A DNA stretch of 64,000 nt from Pararhizobium mangrovi (GTDB lineage Bacteria; Pseudomonadota; Alphaproteobacteria; Rhizobiales; Rhizobiaceae). A model generated the notes under the pieces. It ran no database searches, was not told the origin of the DNA, and saw only the letters and a list, made by a program, of their open reading frames with translations. The position numbers were made by a program, and so were the translations under genes. Shown here piece after piece: positions 63,915 through 64,000 of this stretch. The stretch covers positions 302,855-366,854 of the forward strand of contig NZ_VHLH01000001.1 of NCBI RefSeq assembly GCF_006516965.1, written 5' to 3'. Position 1 is the first letter of the stretch. Every line of letters starts with the position of its first letter.

Positions 63915-64000
63915 ATGTGGAGCCTCAACAGGTTGTCCTGATCGAGACCGAGGCGGCTGATGGGCACGGTGTCGTTTATCCCGCCATGGGGACGGTGCCA
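63911..64000 (-). CDS. Unidentified protein, C-terminal fragment
   Basis: On the minus strand the frame is open from the window edge to a TAG at 63913-63911, giving 29 residues that end ISRLGLDQDNLLRLHI. The segment HGGINDTVPISRL looks like real protein, and the stop overlaps that of ade. No family is recognised from this short end. Confidence 0.6.
   Translation of the reverse strand, partial: WHRPHGGINDTVPISRLGLDQDNLLRLHI

Overview
The window reads as chromosomal DNA of a high-GC alphaproteobacterium, most likely Hyphomicrobiales (Rhizobiaceae or Aurantimonadaceae type). This rests on the strong G/C third-position bias, the ilvB-ilvN and TetR-ilvC arrangements, the crtI-crtB pigment pair, TRAP and TTT carboxylate transporters and many ATGA-coupled operons. 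The genus is inferred from gene content only; no database search was possible.

1-27.5 kb is mostly core or semi-core. It starts with a GGDEF tail and a HerA-like ATPase. Next come ilvB-ilvN, preceded by a 19-codon Val/Ile/Leu-rich leader peptide and an attenuator-type terminator, and then a LysE exporter, a threonine/serine dehydratase, a secreted acid phosphatase, a RecD-like helicase, pdxJ, a Bcr/CflA exporter and a type II NADH dehydrogenase. They are followed by TetR-ilvC with a perfect 16-bp palindrome upstream, a Nudix hydrolase, crtI-crtB, a small zinc ribbon protein, a phospholipase D family protein, an AaeB/AaeX/AaeA-like efflux set, an AI-2E family transporter, a KDG kinase-like PfkB protein and a CDF metal exporter.

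27.5-42.3 kb holds a short BLUF blue-light sensor and then a long one-direction catabolic operon: an IclR regulator, a zinc alcohol dehydrogenase, a three-gene molybdenum hydroxylase with an unusual fusion and split, a TctCBA carboxylate importer, an IolD-like ThDP hydrolase, an aldehyde dehydrogenase and an IlvD/Edd dehydratase. The enzyme classes parallel the inositol steps IolG, IolE, IolD and IolA but use unrelated families for some steps, plus a Mo hydroxylase and a carboxylate importer. I regard it as the best candidate for an undescribed pathway.

42.4-46.7 kb is a TRAP transporter (dctP-dctQ-dctM) divergent from a LacI regulator, with a LacI-type operator between them.

46.8-56.3 kb looks like an inserted island. 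It begins next to a tRNA-Pro-like 3' fragment and a broken small ORF, has visibly lower GC, and ends in an AT-rich stretch with a hairpin terminator. It carries a LacI regulator on a probably leaderless transcript, a CUT1-type sugar ABC importer (LplB/YtcP-like permeases, binding protein, UgpC/MalK-like ATPase), an ADP-ribosylglycohydrolase, a ribokinase and a DUF475/TerC-type membrane protein. Two matching operators (core GGGAACGTTCCC) lie at the lacI start codon and inside the first permease gene.

56.4-63.9 kb is a second N-riboside locus: LacI with a 34-bp inverted repeat just before its start codon, a Pot-type ABC importer, a nucleoside hydrolase and adenine deaminase, suggesting purine nucleoside uptake and salvage. 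Ribose released by either locus could be phosphorylated by the island ribokinase. The window ends inside an unidentified minus-strand gene.
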